A stretch of 64,000 bases of DNA from Polynucleobacter sp. AP-Kaivos-20-H2 (GTDB lineage Bacteria; Pseudomonadota; Gammaproteobacteria; Burkholderiales; Burkholderiaceae). Each line of letters begins with the position of its first letter. Position 1 is the first letter of the stretch. The position numbers were made by a program, and so were the translations under genes. The notes below the pieces were generated by a model that saw nothing but the letters and a program-made list of their open reading frames with translations, did not search any database and was not told the DNA's origin. The DNA lies in assembly GCF_018882215.1 (NCBI RefSeq), contig NZ_JACVOX010000002.1, forward strand, positions 310,001 to 374,000, given 5' to 3'. Of this stretch, positions 41,411 through 49,467 are shown one piece after another.

Positions 41411-43573
41411 TTAAAACTGAAGGCGCGCACCCACTGTAATTGCTTGCGGCATACCCGCCTGATAGGCGGATGCTTGAGAGGCAATGTTGAAGGTAACGTA
41501 CTGACGATTGAATAAGTTCACCACCGAAGCAAAGATAGAGGCCTGCGGTGTAAGTTCATAGTTCGCCTTGAGGCCTACAAGTGCATAAGCCGGCACCGGT
41601 AAAGATCCAGTAGACATCCACGAGTTGCCAACATACCGAACCGTTGTCGTCAAACTTGCACGAGGTACTGGGTAATAGGTCACCCCAGCATTAGCCATAT
41701 TTTGCGGCACCCCACCCACTTGAGTATTAATCGGGTCACTAGTAGCGCTCCACGTTAATACCGTTCTCGTATAGGTATAACCGCCATCAATGGCCCATTG
41801 AGTATTCACATCATGGTGGTATTGCAATTCAATTCCGCGACTTAATAGATTTTGCTGGTTCGTATAGTAACTAACATTGGTATAGCCGCTACCACCCACA
41901 TTACCGACACAACCAGAAATGCCTGAAGCGCTACACAAGCCACTGGCAAATGCCGCATTAGCACTGGTTATTTTGTAACTCGTGATTGCATTCGTAATGT
42001 AATTGTTAAATGCAGTGAGCTGAGCAAAACCACTCTTCCAGCGATAGTCTGTACCAAGCTCATAGCCAGTCATGGTCTCAGGTGTGAGATTGGGATTGGC
42101 CAGAGAATAACCACTGACCGAGTTGCCGTAACTGCGCAAGGTGTTATTCATGCTTGGCGCATGAAACGCCTGGTATGCAGCACCCCTAAAGTCCAATTGC
42201 TCTGTAGCCTTATAGAGCAGCCCCAAAGAGGGGCTGAGCTGGGTTTTGCTTTTGTTGGGTACTGACTGATATGTAGCAGATGAGCCAGTATTGGCGTTGT
42301 AGTAAGTAGGCGTTTGGCTATTCCATGAATCCACTCGAGCACCCAAAGTAGTCTCTAGTGGAATGGCTGTCGCATTTGACTTTAATTGCCCCAATAAGCC
42401 ATAAAAATTTTGCTGACCCTGCGCGTAGTTCACAGAAGTTGCTGCACCTGTAGCTGCCAAATTATTAGTTTGATTCGATGCAGAGATATTTCTGGCATCT
42501 ACACCAAGAATGTATTGATCAATCCCCGCCGCTTTTAGATCGTGTGTGTATTGCGCTGATGCACCTAAAGTTGAATAAGGATCGGTGTAGTTTGCATTGA
42601 TATAAGGCTTATAAGGCGCCGCACTCAAATTATTTGCAGTTTGCTTGTAGAAGTTGGTAGCCTGGTAGTACACATTAACTTGGGCTTTTTTATCGACATC
42701 TAAATTGGTAGTTGATCCAGCAGCGACATCTGCTGTCTGTATTAAATTGGGGGCGATGGCATAGTTATTGCTCAGATCAGCCATCGTTCCATAGCCCAAC
42801 CTCAAAAATCCATTGGTATCTTGCGTCGGCTTAAAGTAATTTTGGAGACGGACATTAGAATTCTTAACGGCATCAGTACCCATGCCATTTTTAATATTGC
42901 TTGGTGAGCCCGGGGATATCGTAGCGTAGTTCTGAAAGCCTTCGCTAGCGAAGTAGTCTGCCGAGAAACGCATCTGCATCGCATCCGAAACAATTAAGTC
43001 TTTTGAAGCTGCGACATTGCCTGTAGCAAATGATCCATAACTGGCAGAGACATCTTGACTGCTATTTTTAGGCATCTTGGTGTTGATGTTAATCACGCCG
43101 CCCATGCCATAATTTCCCCACAAGCTAGAAACTCCGCCACGCACAAACTCTACTGACTCAATCGATGACATGGGAACCAAATTCCACTGCACCGTTCCAT
43201 AAAAGGCATCGTTCGCCGGTAATCCATCTACCAAGACAAGAGTGCGGCCGTAACCTAAGCCGCGCACATTGATGCTCTGACCTGTTGGATCCTTTTGATA
43301 GTAGGGCACATCATTTAGAAAAACCCCGGGCACATTCTTAAGAACTTGATCAATGGTTTGATCGGGTGAGGACTCTAGAACTTCCTTCGTCAGAATAGTT
43401 GTGTTTAAAGACATTTGATCAAGCGGAGTGCCTGAACGCGTAGCATTGACGACAACATCGCTGAGTTTTTGATCGTAATCTGGTGGCGGAGCAACTTGTG
43501 CGTTTGCTCCGCCCTGCGGAATGAGCGAAATAAGCGTCAAAATACAAAAACTAGACAGTGCCCCTTGACGCAT
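41411..43573 (-). CDS. TonB-dependent outer-membrane receptor
   Basis: The 720-residue protein has a signal peptide (about 1-25, ending GGANAQ), a plug domain at about 35-165 (SDVVVNATRSGTPLDQMSLNT, INVRGLGYGRTLVLVDGLPA, VEFVRGGVSSLWGNYGMGGVINI), and a 22-strand-type barrel ending GARLQF with C-terminal Phe. A TonB-box-like stretch is near SDVVVNA. It imports a large or scarce ligand. Neighbours on the same strand are a PQQ-type dehydrogenase 108 bases downstream and a 58-residue ORF 21 bases upstream. No Fur box or cobalamin riboswitch was noticed upstream. Confidence 0.93.
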   Translation of the reverse strand: MRQGALSSFCILTLISLIPQGGANAQVAPPPDYDQKLSDVVVNATRSGTPLDQMSLNTTILTKEVLESSPDQTIDQVLKNVPGVFLNDVPYYQKDPTGQSINVRGLGYGRTLVLVDGLPANDAFYGTVQWNLVPMSSIESVEFVRGGVSSLWGNYGMGGVININTKMPKNSSQDVSASYGSFATGNVAASKDLIVSDAMQMRFSADYFASEGFQNYATISPGSPSNIKNGMGTDAVKNSNVRLQNYFKPTQDTNGFLRLGYGTMADLSNNYAIAPNLIQTADVAAGSTTNLDVDKKAQVNVYYQATNFYKQTANNLSAAPYKPYINANYTDPYSTLGASAQYTHDLKAAGIDQYILGVDARNISASNQTNNLAATGAATSVNYAQGQQNFYGLLGQLKSNATAIPLETTLGARVDSWNSQTPTYYNANTGSSATYQSVPNKSKTQLSPSLGLLYKATEQLDFRGAAYQAFHAPSMNNTLRSYGNSVSGYSLANPNLTPETMTGYELGTDYRWKSGFAQLTAFNNYITNAITSYKITSANAAFASGLCSASGISGCVGNVGGSGYTNVSYYTNQQNLLSRGIELQYHHDVNTQWAIDGGYTYTRTVLTWSATSDPINTQVGGVPQNMANAGVTYYPVPRASLTTTVRYVGNSWMSTGSLPVPAYALVGLKANYELTPQASIFASVVNLFNRQYVTFNIASQASAYQAGMPQAITVGARLQF

Positions 43574-43594
43574 ATCAGATACCCAAGCAAGCGA

Positions 43595-43771
43595 CTACTT
43601 AGACTTCGCCTTACCCATCAGAGAAGCTAGTAAGGGATTGGCGCTTGCTAGTTCTTTTTTTGATTTCACCTTCTCATCTGCGCCCAGCTTTGGAGTCTTA
43701 GCGGCATTTTTCATTCCCTGCGCAGTTTTCAAAGCTAAATTCTTATATAGATCGGTTTTTTTCATTGTCAT
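43595..43771 (-). CDS. Small basic ORF upstream of the TonB receptor
   Basis: I do not recognise this 58-residue reading frame. It starts MTMKKTDLYKNLALK, is Lys/Ala-rich (KNAAKTPKLGADEKVKSKK) and ends LASLMGKAKSK. Met3 is an alternative start. It has no signal or membrane helix. It ends 21 bases before the receptor's ATG on the same strand and fills most of a 245-base gap, and its composition looks like protein rather than noise. It may be a small expressed protein or a translated leader. Confidence 0.5.
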   Translation of the reverse strand: MTMKKTDLYKNLALKTAQGMKNAAKTPKLGADEKVKSKKELASANPLLASLMGKAKSK

Positions 43772-43802
43772 GACGAAAACTCTTTTCTCTGCAGTGCTCG
43801 AT

Positions 43803-43825
43803 TAAATAATTTACTGAATTATTTA
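43803..43825. other. AT-rich inverted repeat
   Basis: TAAATAATT and AATTATTTA, nine bases each and perfectly complementary, flank a five-base spacer and overlap the end of the HdeD-like gene. It could be a weak hairpin ending that gene's transcript or an operator for the unit that reads into the small ORF and receptor gene. The sequence alone does not decide. Confidence 0.4.
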
Positions 43826-44397
43826 GTAAGTGAGCGTGCTGCTAAACCCATAAACAATAATGACCAGCCCTGCAATAACAACTCAATTGCAATCAACATG
43901 CCTGGTAGCCAAAGGCTAGTCGCTGGATAGCCGTTCATAATCAATACACCCATCAGGATGGAGATTGCTGAAGACAAGACCAACCAAAACCATTCACGAA
44001 AATGACGATGCTGAAATGCTGAGATCAAGCGCAGCAGACCAGTCACAAAAAAGATTGCCGCTAGCCATAAAGTGATTGCCTCAAGCGCTGGGATTGGAAA
44101 TGCCCAAGTAAAGATTGCAGCTGCAATGTAAAGAGCGGCTAAAACGAGTTGCACCCCAACACTTTTCCAGCCTTGTGATTTCAAAGCATGAGCGCCTTGC
44201 AAGATGCCGCCAGCAAATAAGAAAATTCCCAAGATATTTACTGAGATAAAAGAAAACAAGGTTTGACCTGCGATGCCAATCATGCCCAATACGATAAATA
44301 AAATCCCAAGACCAATTAAAGCACCAGGAATTTTGGCGGCTGCGCCCAATACTTTTGTACGGAGCTCTTGAATCTGCGCGTTTGATAGTTCGGCCAT
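43819..44397 (-). CDS. HdeD-family (DUF308) membrane protein
   Basis: The 192-residue protein has six hydrophobic helices arranged as three DUF308 repeats with conserved glycines (ALIGLGILFIVLGMIGI, FLFAGGILQGAHALKSQGWKS, LLSGAI-like LSSAISILMGVLIMNGYP). HdeD in E. coli is linked to acid resistance; other members have no defined task. It lies downstream of the lactonase-like gene on the same strand. Confidence 0.87.
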   Translation of the reverse strand: MAELSNAQIQELRTKVLGAAAKIPGALIGLGILFIVLGMIGIAGQTLFSFISVNILGIFLFAGGILQGAHALKSQGWKSVGVQLVLAALYIAAAIFTWAFPIPALEAITLWLAAIFFVTGLLRLISAFQHRHFREWFWLVLSSAISILMGVLIMNGYPATSLWLPGMLIAIELLLQGWSLLFMGLAARSLTK

Positions 44398-44455
44398 AAA
44401 GGTACCCTCTTTTCTAAATGAATACTATTAATAAAATCTACTTAATACTAACGAA

Positions 44456-45271
44456 TTACAAAGCGTCCTGAACAGAGTCTATAAATTGACGCACTGTGTT
44501 GTTAAAGGCTGCTGGCTGCTCAATATTCGATAAGTGTGCTGCTTCCTCTAATATCACCATTTTGGAGTGATCTATTAAGCGATGCAAAACAATGCCTTGA
44601 TCAACAGTGCAGGCTGGATCATCTCGCCCTGATAGCACTAGGGTAGGAGCATTAATCTTTAGCAACATTGTACTTTGCGCCATATCACGCACAGCACTAC
44701 CGCAAGCCACATAGCCATCCACACTGGTGCCCAAAATCATTTGACGCACCTTTTCGATTTCCTGAGGAGCGCGCTCAATAAATGGTGCAGTAAACCAGCG
44801 CTTAATCGTGCCATCCACCAATCCAGCGATACCTTGCGAGCGCGCAATTTCAAAACGCTCCTCCCACAAACTACGTGGAGGCATTTCTGAGGCGGTATTA
44901 CAAAGTGACAACGAGAGGATTCGATCAGGGAAGCGAGCGCCTAGTTGCTGACCAATCATGCCACCAATGGATAAACCCATAAAGTGCGCTTTCTGAATAC
45001 CAAGAGCATCTAGCAATCCGATAGCATCGTCTGCCAATTGTGCAATGGTGTAAGGGCCAGCACTAAGACCGGAGCCACCATGCCCTCTTTTGTCATAGCG
45101 CAATACACGATAGCGATCCGCTAATGCTGGAACATTACCATCCCACATACTGCTATTAGCCATCAAACTATTGGCTACCAATAAAACAGGCCCGTCTTTT
45201 GGGCCATCAAAATGATAGGCAATATCAACGCCATTTACCTTAATAATTTTCTGTTCCTGCATTTGAGTCAT
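44456..45271 (-). CDS. Alpha/beta hydrolase, 3-oxoadipate enol-lactonase-like
   Basis: The 271-residue hydrolase has the nucleophile elbow GLSIGGMIGQ, an Asp in LVLSGRDDPAC and a His in EEAAHLSNIEQP. The start (KVNGVDIAYHFDGPKDGPVLLVANSLMANSSMW) and the RYDKRGHGGSG segment are typical of PcaD-type enol-lactonases of the beta-ketoadipate pathway. No other pca gene is adjacent, so the pathway link is only suggested by similarity. The divergent neighbour is a Bug-type binding protein. Confidence 0.82.
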   Translation of the reverse strand: MTQMQEQKIIKVNGVDIAYHFDGPKDGPVLLVANSLMANSSMWDGNVPALADRYRVLRYDKRGHGGSGLSAGPYTIAQLADDAIGLLDALGIQKAHFMGLSIGGMIGQQLGARFPDRILSLSLCNTASEMPPRSLWEERFEIARSQGIAGLVDGTIKRWFTAPFIERAPQEIEKVRQMILGTSVDGYVACGSAVRDMAQSTMLLKINAPTLVLSGRDDPACTVDQGIVLHRLIDHSKMVILEEAAHLSNIEQPAAFNNTVRQFIDSVQDAL

Positions 45272-45372
45272 TTATCTCCACCCTATCTCAAGTTCGGTTT
45301 ATCTTCTATTTATCTATTTGTCAGAGCATGTTAGATTATCCAACGAAACTATAAAAATACTAAGGAGACAAG

Positions 45373-46368
45373 ATGTTGACAATAATCAAGCGAGGGCAAT
45401 CTACCCATAAGCTTAATAGCCTTATCCTGGCGTTTTGCCTTACTTTTGGGGTGAGCCTTGCCTACGCACAAAGCTACCCTAATCGTACGGTGAAAATGAT
45501 TGTTCCCCTAACTACCGGCTCTGGCGCCGATATCGCAGGCCGGGTTGTAGCGAAAAGCCTCACTGAAACTTGGAAACAACCCGTCATTATTGAAAACCGG
45601 CCTGGTGCTGGGGGGCTCATTGGCACTGGAGTAGTTGTGAACTCTGATCCTGATGGATATACCTTATTAGTTCAATCAGCCTCCTATGCTGCGAATCCCG
45701 CAATCTACAAGAAGCTTCCATATGATCCACTGAAGAGTTTGGTTGATGTCGCCATTTTGGGTCAAACACCCTATGTCATGATTACTGCAGCAGATAGCCC
45801 CTATCAAACCATTCGCGACCTTGTCATCGCGGCAAAATCTAAGCCGAATGAAATTACTTTTGCTTCTGCTGGTGTTGGCAGCTCAACTCACCTTGCTGCC
45901 GAGTATTTCAATCAAATGATGGGCATCAAACTCATTCACGTTCCATACAAAGGATCACCCGAAGCGATTCAGGACACCATGTCCGGACGCACTGCTTTTT
46001 ATATGGCTCCTTTAGATACCGCCATTGGTCAACTCAAAGGCGGGAAACTGCGTGCCTTGGGAGTCACCAGCAAGACGCGTAATGCTACGGTTCCTGACAT
46101 TCCAAGTGTTGCTGAGCAGGGCTATACTAATTTTGAAATTGGTTTGTGGTTTGGGGTATGGGCACCTGCAGCCACTCCGCCAGCCATTGTGAAAAAGATT
46201 AATCAAGATATCAATCAAGCAATGCAAGACCCCGATGTCAAAGCCGCTTATGAAAGTAAAGGTATCAAGGCAACCCCAATGAGCCCCGCGGAGTTTACAA
46301 AGTTTGTGCGCGAAGAAATGGGCAAATACCAAAAGATCGCTAAAGAAGCAGCAATTGAACCTCAGTAA
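45373..46368 (+). CDS. Bug-family tripartite tricarboxylate transporter solute-binding protein
   Basis: The 331-residue protein has a signal peptide (about 1-32, ending LAYAQSYP) and the Bug family start YPNRTVKMIVPLTTGSGADIAGR, with ENRPGAGGLIGTGVVVNSDPDGYTLL and THLAAEYFNQMMGIKLIHVPYKG. It catches small carboxylates in the periplasm. Its membrane partners are not encoded here, as is common for this family in Burkholderiales. AGGAGA precedes the ATG. The next gene begins inside its 3' end and may degrade the imported compound. Confidence 0.93.
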   Translation: MLTIIKRGQSTHKLNSLILAFCLTFGVSLAYAQSYPNRTVKMIVPLTTGSGADIAGRVVAKSLTETWKQPVIIENRPGAGGLIGTGVVVNSDPDGYTLLVQSASYAANPAIYKKLPYDPLKSLVDVAILGQTPYVMITAADSPYQTIRDLVIAAKSKPNEITFASAGVGSSTHLAAEYFNQMMGIKLIHVPYKGSPEAIQDTMSGRTAFYMAPLDTAIGQLKGGKLRALGVTSKTRNATVPDIPSVAEQGYTNFEIGLWFGVWAPAATPPAIVKKINQDINQAMQDPDVKAAYESKGIKATPMSPAEFTKFVREEMGKYQKIAKEAAIEPQ

Positions 46369-47266
46369 TTCGGCGCCTCTGTGTCAGGCTCCTAGCACTG
46401 AAGTACGCTCACCCTTGACCAAATTTCCGTCAGGGGCCGTTGACTGTCATGCTCATATATGTGGGCCTGCCACGCAGTTTCCATATGCACAAGAGCGCAT
46501 ATATACACCGCCTGATGCCACCCTTGAAAGCTATCAAGCACTTTTAAAAATGCTAGGGGTGGATCGAGCTGTTTTAGTGCAACCAAGTGTGTATGGCATA
46601 GATAACAGAGCGATGATTGCTGCACTTAAATCCAACCCCCAACAATTTAGAGGTGTTGCGGTTATCTCTAGCGACCCCAATGAAGTAAGTGAGCAAGAAC
46701 TCGCTGACTTGCATGCAGCCGGGGTAAGAGGACTGCGTTGTAATATTGTCGATATCGCCGATAAATCTGCCGGCCTCCCCATTGAGCAGTTGCGAAGCCT
46801 AGCTAAACGTATTCAACCATTTGGTTGGCATCTAGAGCTATTAATGCACGTGAATGAATATCCCGACCTCGCTAAAACCTTTGAGAATTTTCCGGTAGAT
46901 TTAGTATTTGGCCACTTTGGCTATACCCATGCAAAGCATGGTATTTCTGATAAAGGATTTCAGGGGCTATTAGATTTAATGAAACATCAGCGTGCCTGGG
47001 TCAAAATGACAGGTCCTTATCGCATCTCGGATGGAAATATTCCTTATGTGGATATGCGCCCATTTAACGATGCTGTCATTGGGGCTAATCCCAATCGCTT
47101 GATCTGGGGAAGCGATTGGCCACATGTCATGGTCAAGAAGCAAATGCCCCACGATGCCGATCTATGTGAACTCCTTGGTTCTTGGGTTCAAGACACTGGC
47201 CTCAGAAATTCGATCTTGGTCGATAACCCCTGTATCCTTTATGACTTTCCAGCCCCTAAAAGCTAG
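46304..47266 (+). CDS. Amidohydrolase-2 family protein, 2-pyrone-4,6-dicarboxylate lactonase-like
   Basis: The protein has a TIM-barrel metal hydrolase core: VDCHAHICGP with the first His pair, LVQPSVYGIDNRAM, RGLRCNIVDI, LELLMHVNEYP, FGHFGYTHAKHG and WGSDWPHVMVKK with the catalytic Asp. This resembles LigI, which opens pyrone dicarboxylate in lignin-monomer breakdown, but other lactones are possible. The ATG at 46304 lies 65 bases inside the binding-protein gene. A TTG at 46355 after AAAGAAG is an alternative start. Either way translation is coupled, linking uptake and hydrolysis. Confidence 0.82.
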   Translation: MCAKKWANTKRSLKKQQLNLSNSAPLCQAPSTEVRSPLTKFPSGAVDCHAHICGPATQFPYAQERIYTPPDATLESYQALLKMLGVDRAVLVQPSVYGIDNRAMIAALKSNPQQFRGVAVISSDPNEVSEQELADLHAAGVRGLRCNIVDIADKSAGLPIEQLRSLAKRIQPFGWHLELLMHVNEYPDLAKTFENFPVDLVFGHFGYTHAKHGISDKGFQGLLDLMKHQRAWVKMTGPYRISDGNIPYVDMRPFNDAVIGANPNRLIWGSDWPHVMVKKQMPHDADLCELLGSWVQDTGLRNSILVDNPCILYDFPAPKS

Positions 47267-47331
47267 AAGACCTAAATCTCATAGAGAGAGGTCCACATTC
47301 ATGAATTTAGTAAAAGAGATTAGAAATCATT

Positions 47332-47556
47332 ATGAATAACACCCTCACCGTTATCTTAGGCATTGTTGCCATACTTCTACCTTTGGTTGTAGGGCGTCTT
47401 TTCTGGAAACGCTTTGATCATTACTTTGGCCGAAATGATGAGGCTTATATGGATACTCTAGAGTACTTCCTCAAGAAAATCGGCTCTACCGTCTTGGTTG
47501 CCTTTGTCATCCTCTGGATTGGCATAAGTCTGGTATTTAACGGCAGCGCTTCATAA
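47332..47556 (+). CDS. Small two-helix membrane protein
   Basis: I do not recognise this 74-residue protein. It has a helix at about 5-22 (VILGIVAILLPLVVGRLF), a charged middle (KRFDHYFGRNDEAYMD) and a second helix at about 50-68. It begins at an ATGA overlap with a 12-codon mini-ORF (47301-47339) and ends three bases before the next membrane gene, so the two are likely translated as a pair. Confidence 0.6.
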   Translation: MNNTLTVILGIVAILLPLVVGRLFWKRFDHYFGRNDEAYMDTLEYFLKKIGSTVLVAFVILWIGISLVFNGSAS

Positions 47557-47559
47557 ATA

Positions 47560-47931
47560 ATGAGCGATCAATTTAAGACAATCTTTCTCAAGGCAAAGCT
47601 CAACTTTGCGATCTTAGCTTCTATTCTGATCATTGCTATTTTGGGGAAATTTACCAACCCAGAACTCACCAATAGTATTTTTGTAACCGCAGATCAGTTG
47701 GTATCCGAGCTTTATCTAGTGTTTGTCGCAATTACCTTGGGGGCTTTTATTCCCAATTTCAGACTGGTGGCTTTTGGATCCATTGCCGCCTTTATAGGTG
47801 CAGCTATATTGATTCACTTGGGCATCTTTACCTACCTCACAATTGAGTACTTGTTTGCTGTATTAATTGTGGTTCTTGGATTTGCATCTATCGCCAACCT
47901 ATACAGACACTATCGGGAATACGGGCTCTAA
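47560..47931 (+). CDS. Four-helix membrane protein of unknown function
   Basis: The 123-residue protein has four hydrophobic helices (about 15-30, 44-65, 68-85, 92-110) and ends RHYREYGL. No family is recognised. It follows the 74-residue membrane protein by three bases and is followed by a clear terminator, so the pair forms a small unit behind the amidohydrolase gene. Confidence 0.65.
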   Translation: MSDQFKTIFLKAKLNFAILASILIIAILGKFTNPELTNSIFVTADQLVSELYLVFVAITLGAFIPNFRLVAFGSIAAFIGAAILIHLGIFTYLTIEYLFAVLIVVLGFASIANLYRHYREYGL

Positions 47932-47962
47932 TTCAATAGCGCTTATACCATTTCAATAAAAC

Positions 47963-47990
47963 AAAAAGCCCCAAATATCTGGGGCTTTTT
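47963..47990. terminator. Bidirectional intrinsic terminator
   Basis: AAAAAGCCCCA / TGGGGCTTTTT with a six-base loop lies between the membrane-protein pair (plus) and the serine hydrolase gene (minus). It can serve both. Confidence 0.9.
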
Positions 47991-48011
47991 ATATTTAAAG
48001 AGGAGCCCGAA

Positions 48012-49289
48012 TTACTTCTCTAAAGCTCCATAAATGACTGCGTTGAGTTGCTCGCGATGCACCTTACGAATTTCTCCAGGAGCAACACCCATCATCACGA
48101 CTACCATCTGCTCTTTTGGGTCTACCCAGAAAATAGTTCCGTAAGCGCCATTCCAGGTGAAGTCGCCAACGTTACCGTTAATGGCTGATAGGCCTCTGTC
48201 AGTGCGAACCGCTACACCTAAACCAAATCCATAACCCATGCGACCTGGTTCAGTACCGCTCACATTGTTTTTAATATCTTTATTGAGATGGTTTGAAGTC
48301 ATGAACGCAACAGTCTGTGGGCCAAGCACGCGCTTGCCTTCTAAGCTGCCACCATTTAGCAACATTTGCCCAAAACGAATGTAATCGCCCGCAGTGGAAT
48401 AGGCGCATGAGCCACCACAATCAAACTTCACTTTCTGCGTATGAATATCTACCTTCTGTGGCTTCCCGGTTAATGGATCGATTGGTAATGGTTGCGCTAA
48501 ACGAGGGCGATCTTTCTCAGCAAGATCAAAGGTTGTATTTGGCATTCCTACCTTACTCCAAATGCGCTCTTGCATGATCGTGCCCAATGATTTGCTGGCA
48601 ATTTTTTCTTCAATAATTCCCAAGACGTCTAAACCAAAGCCATAATCCCAAGCAGTACCTGGCTCATACAACAATGGTGCGCCAGCTAATTTATCAATAA
48701 ATTCTTGAGCAGTATATTGAGCTGCTGCTGGTGCAGAGCCAGCGGGATACATCTTGTGCACTGGGGTAGCGCCGCGCCCACCATAAGTAAGGCCGTTGGT
48801 GTGGCGCATGAGGTCTTGCACAGTGATCGGATTTTTTGCTGGCACGAGATTGAGCTTTCCATCAGCATCGACTTGGCCGACTTTCATATCCTTAAACTGT
48901 GGCAACCAATTTGAGATGGGTGCATTCAAAGGAAGTTTGCCTTCCTCATAAAAAGTTAAGGCGCTAACTGAGGACATCACTTTGGTCATCGATGCCAAAT
49001 TGAAAATGGCGTCTGTAGTCATGGGCTTGTTATTTGCCTTATCTAAATATCCATAAGGCTTAAAAATCGTGAGCTTGCCATTTTTAGAGACCGCCAGAAC
49101 AGCGCCAGCCATATTATTGGTGGCAATTTGATCGGCAAAAAACGCATCGATTCGCTTAAGACCTTCTTGGCTAAATCCCTGCCCTGGGGTGGCGCTCAAG
49201 GGCAATGGCGCTTTTGAGGTATCGATTGCAAATAGGGTTGTGCTGGCTAATAAACCAGCAATCAGGCTAATTGCCCTTAATTTCTTCAT
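48012..49289 (-). CDS. Exported serine hydrolase, class C beta-lactamase/EstB-like
   Basis: The 425-residue protein has a signal peptide (about 1-21) and a penicillin-binding-protein-type fold. The nucleophile motif SxxK is Ser100-Met-Thr-Lys103 in NLASMTKVMSS. LMRHTNGLTYGG and LYEPGTAWDYGFGLDVLGII are typical of the beta-lactamase/esterase branch. Such proteins are esterases, D-aminopeptidases or cell-wall enzymes; true beta-lactam resistance is not implied. It is a single-gene unit facing the cysI gene with a 178-base gap. Confidence 0.88.
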   Translation of the reverse strand: MKKLRAISLIAGLLASTTLFAIDTSKAPLPLSATPGQGFSQEGLKRIDAFFADQIATNNMAGAVLAVSKNGKLTIFKPYGYLDKANNKPMTTDAIFNLASMTKVMSSVSALTFYEEGKLPLNAPISNWLPQFKDMKVGQVDADGKLNLVPAKNPITVQDLMRHTNGLTYGGRGATPVHKMYPAGSAPAAAQYTAQEFIDKLAGAPLLYEPGTAWDYGFGLDVLGIIEEKIASKSLGTIMQERIWSKVGMPNTTFDLAEKDRPRLAQPLPIDPLTGKPQKVDIHTQKVKFDCGGSCAYSTAGDYIRFGQMLLNGGSLEGKRVLGPQTVAFMTSNHLNKDIKNNVSGTEPGRMGYGFGLGVAVRTDRGLSAINGNVGDFTWNGAYGTIFWVDPKEQMVVVMMGVAPGEIRKVHREQLNAVIYGALEK

Positions 49290-49467
49290 TTTGTGTCTCC
49301 GAGATTGTTTATTGGAATTAATTCCTGGGGCTTTTTATCCCTCTGAGGCTATTGAAGCAGACTTTTCAGAAAGGGATCAGATTAAGCCTCTTTATATGAA
49401 TTTAGATATATAGGATCGATTTTTGAGTATTTGAAGGAATATTAAAAATCCATGACAATCCAAGGCT

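Noticed and set aside
48012-49289. Antibiotic-resistance beta-lactamase
   Set aside because: The SxxK fold is shared by esterases and peptidases, and nothing in the context points to beta-lactam hydrolysis.
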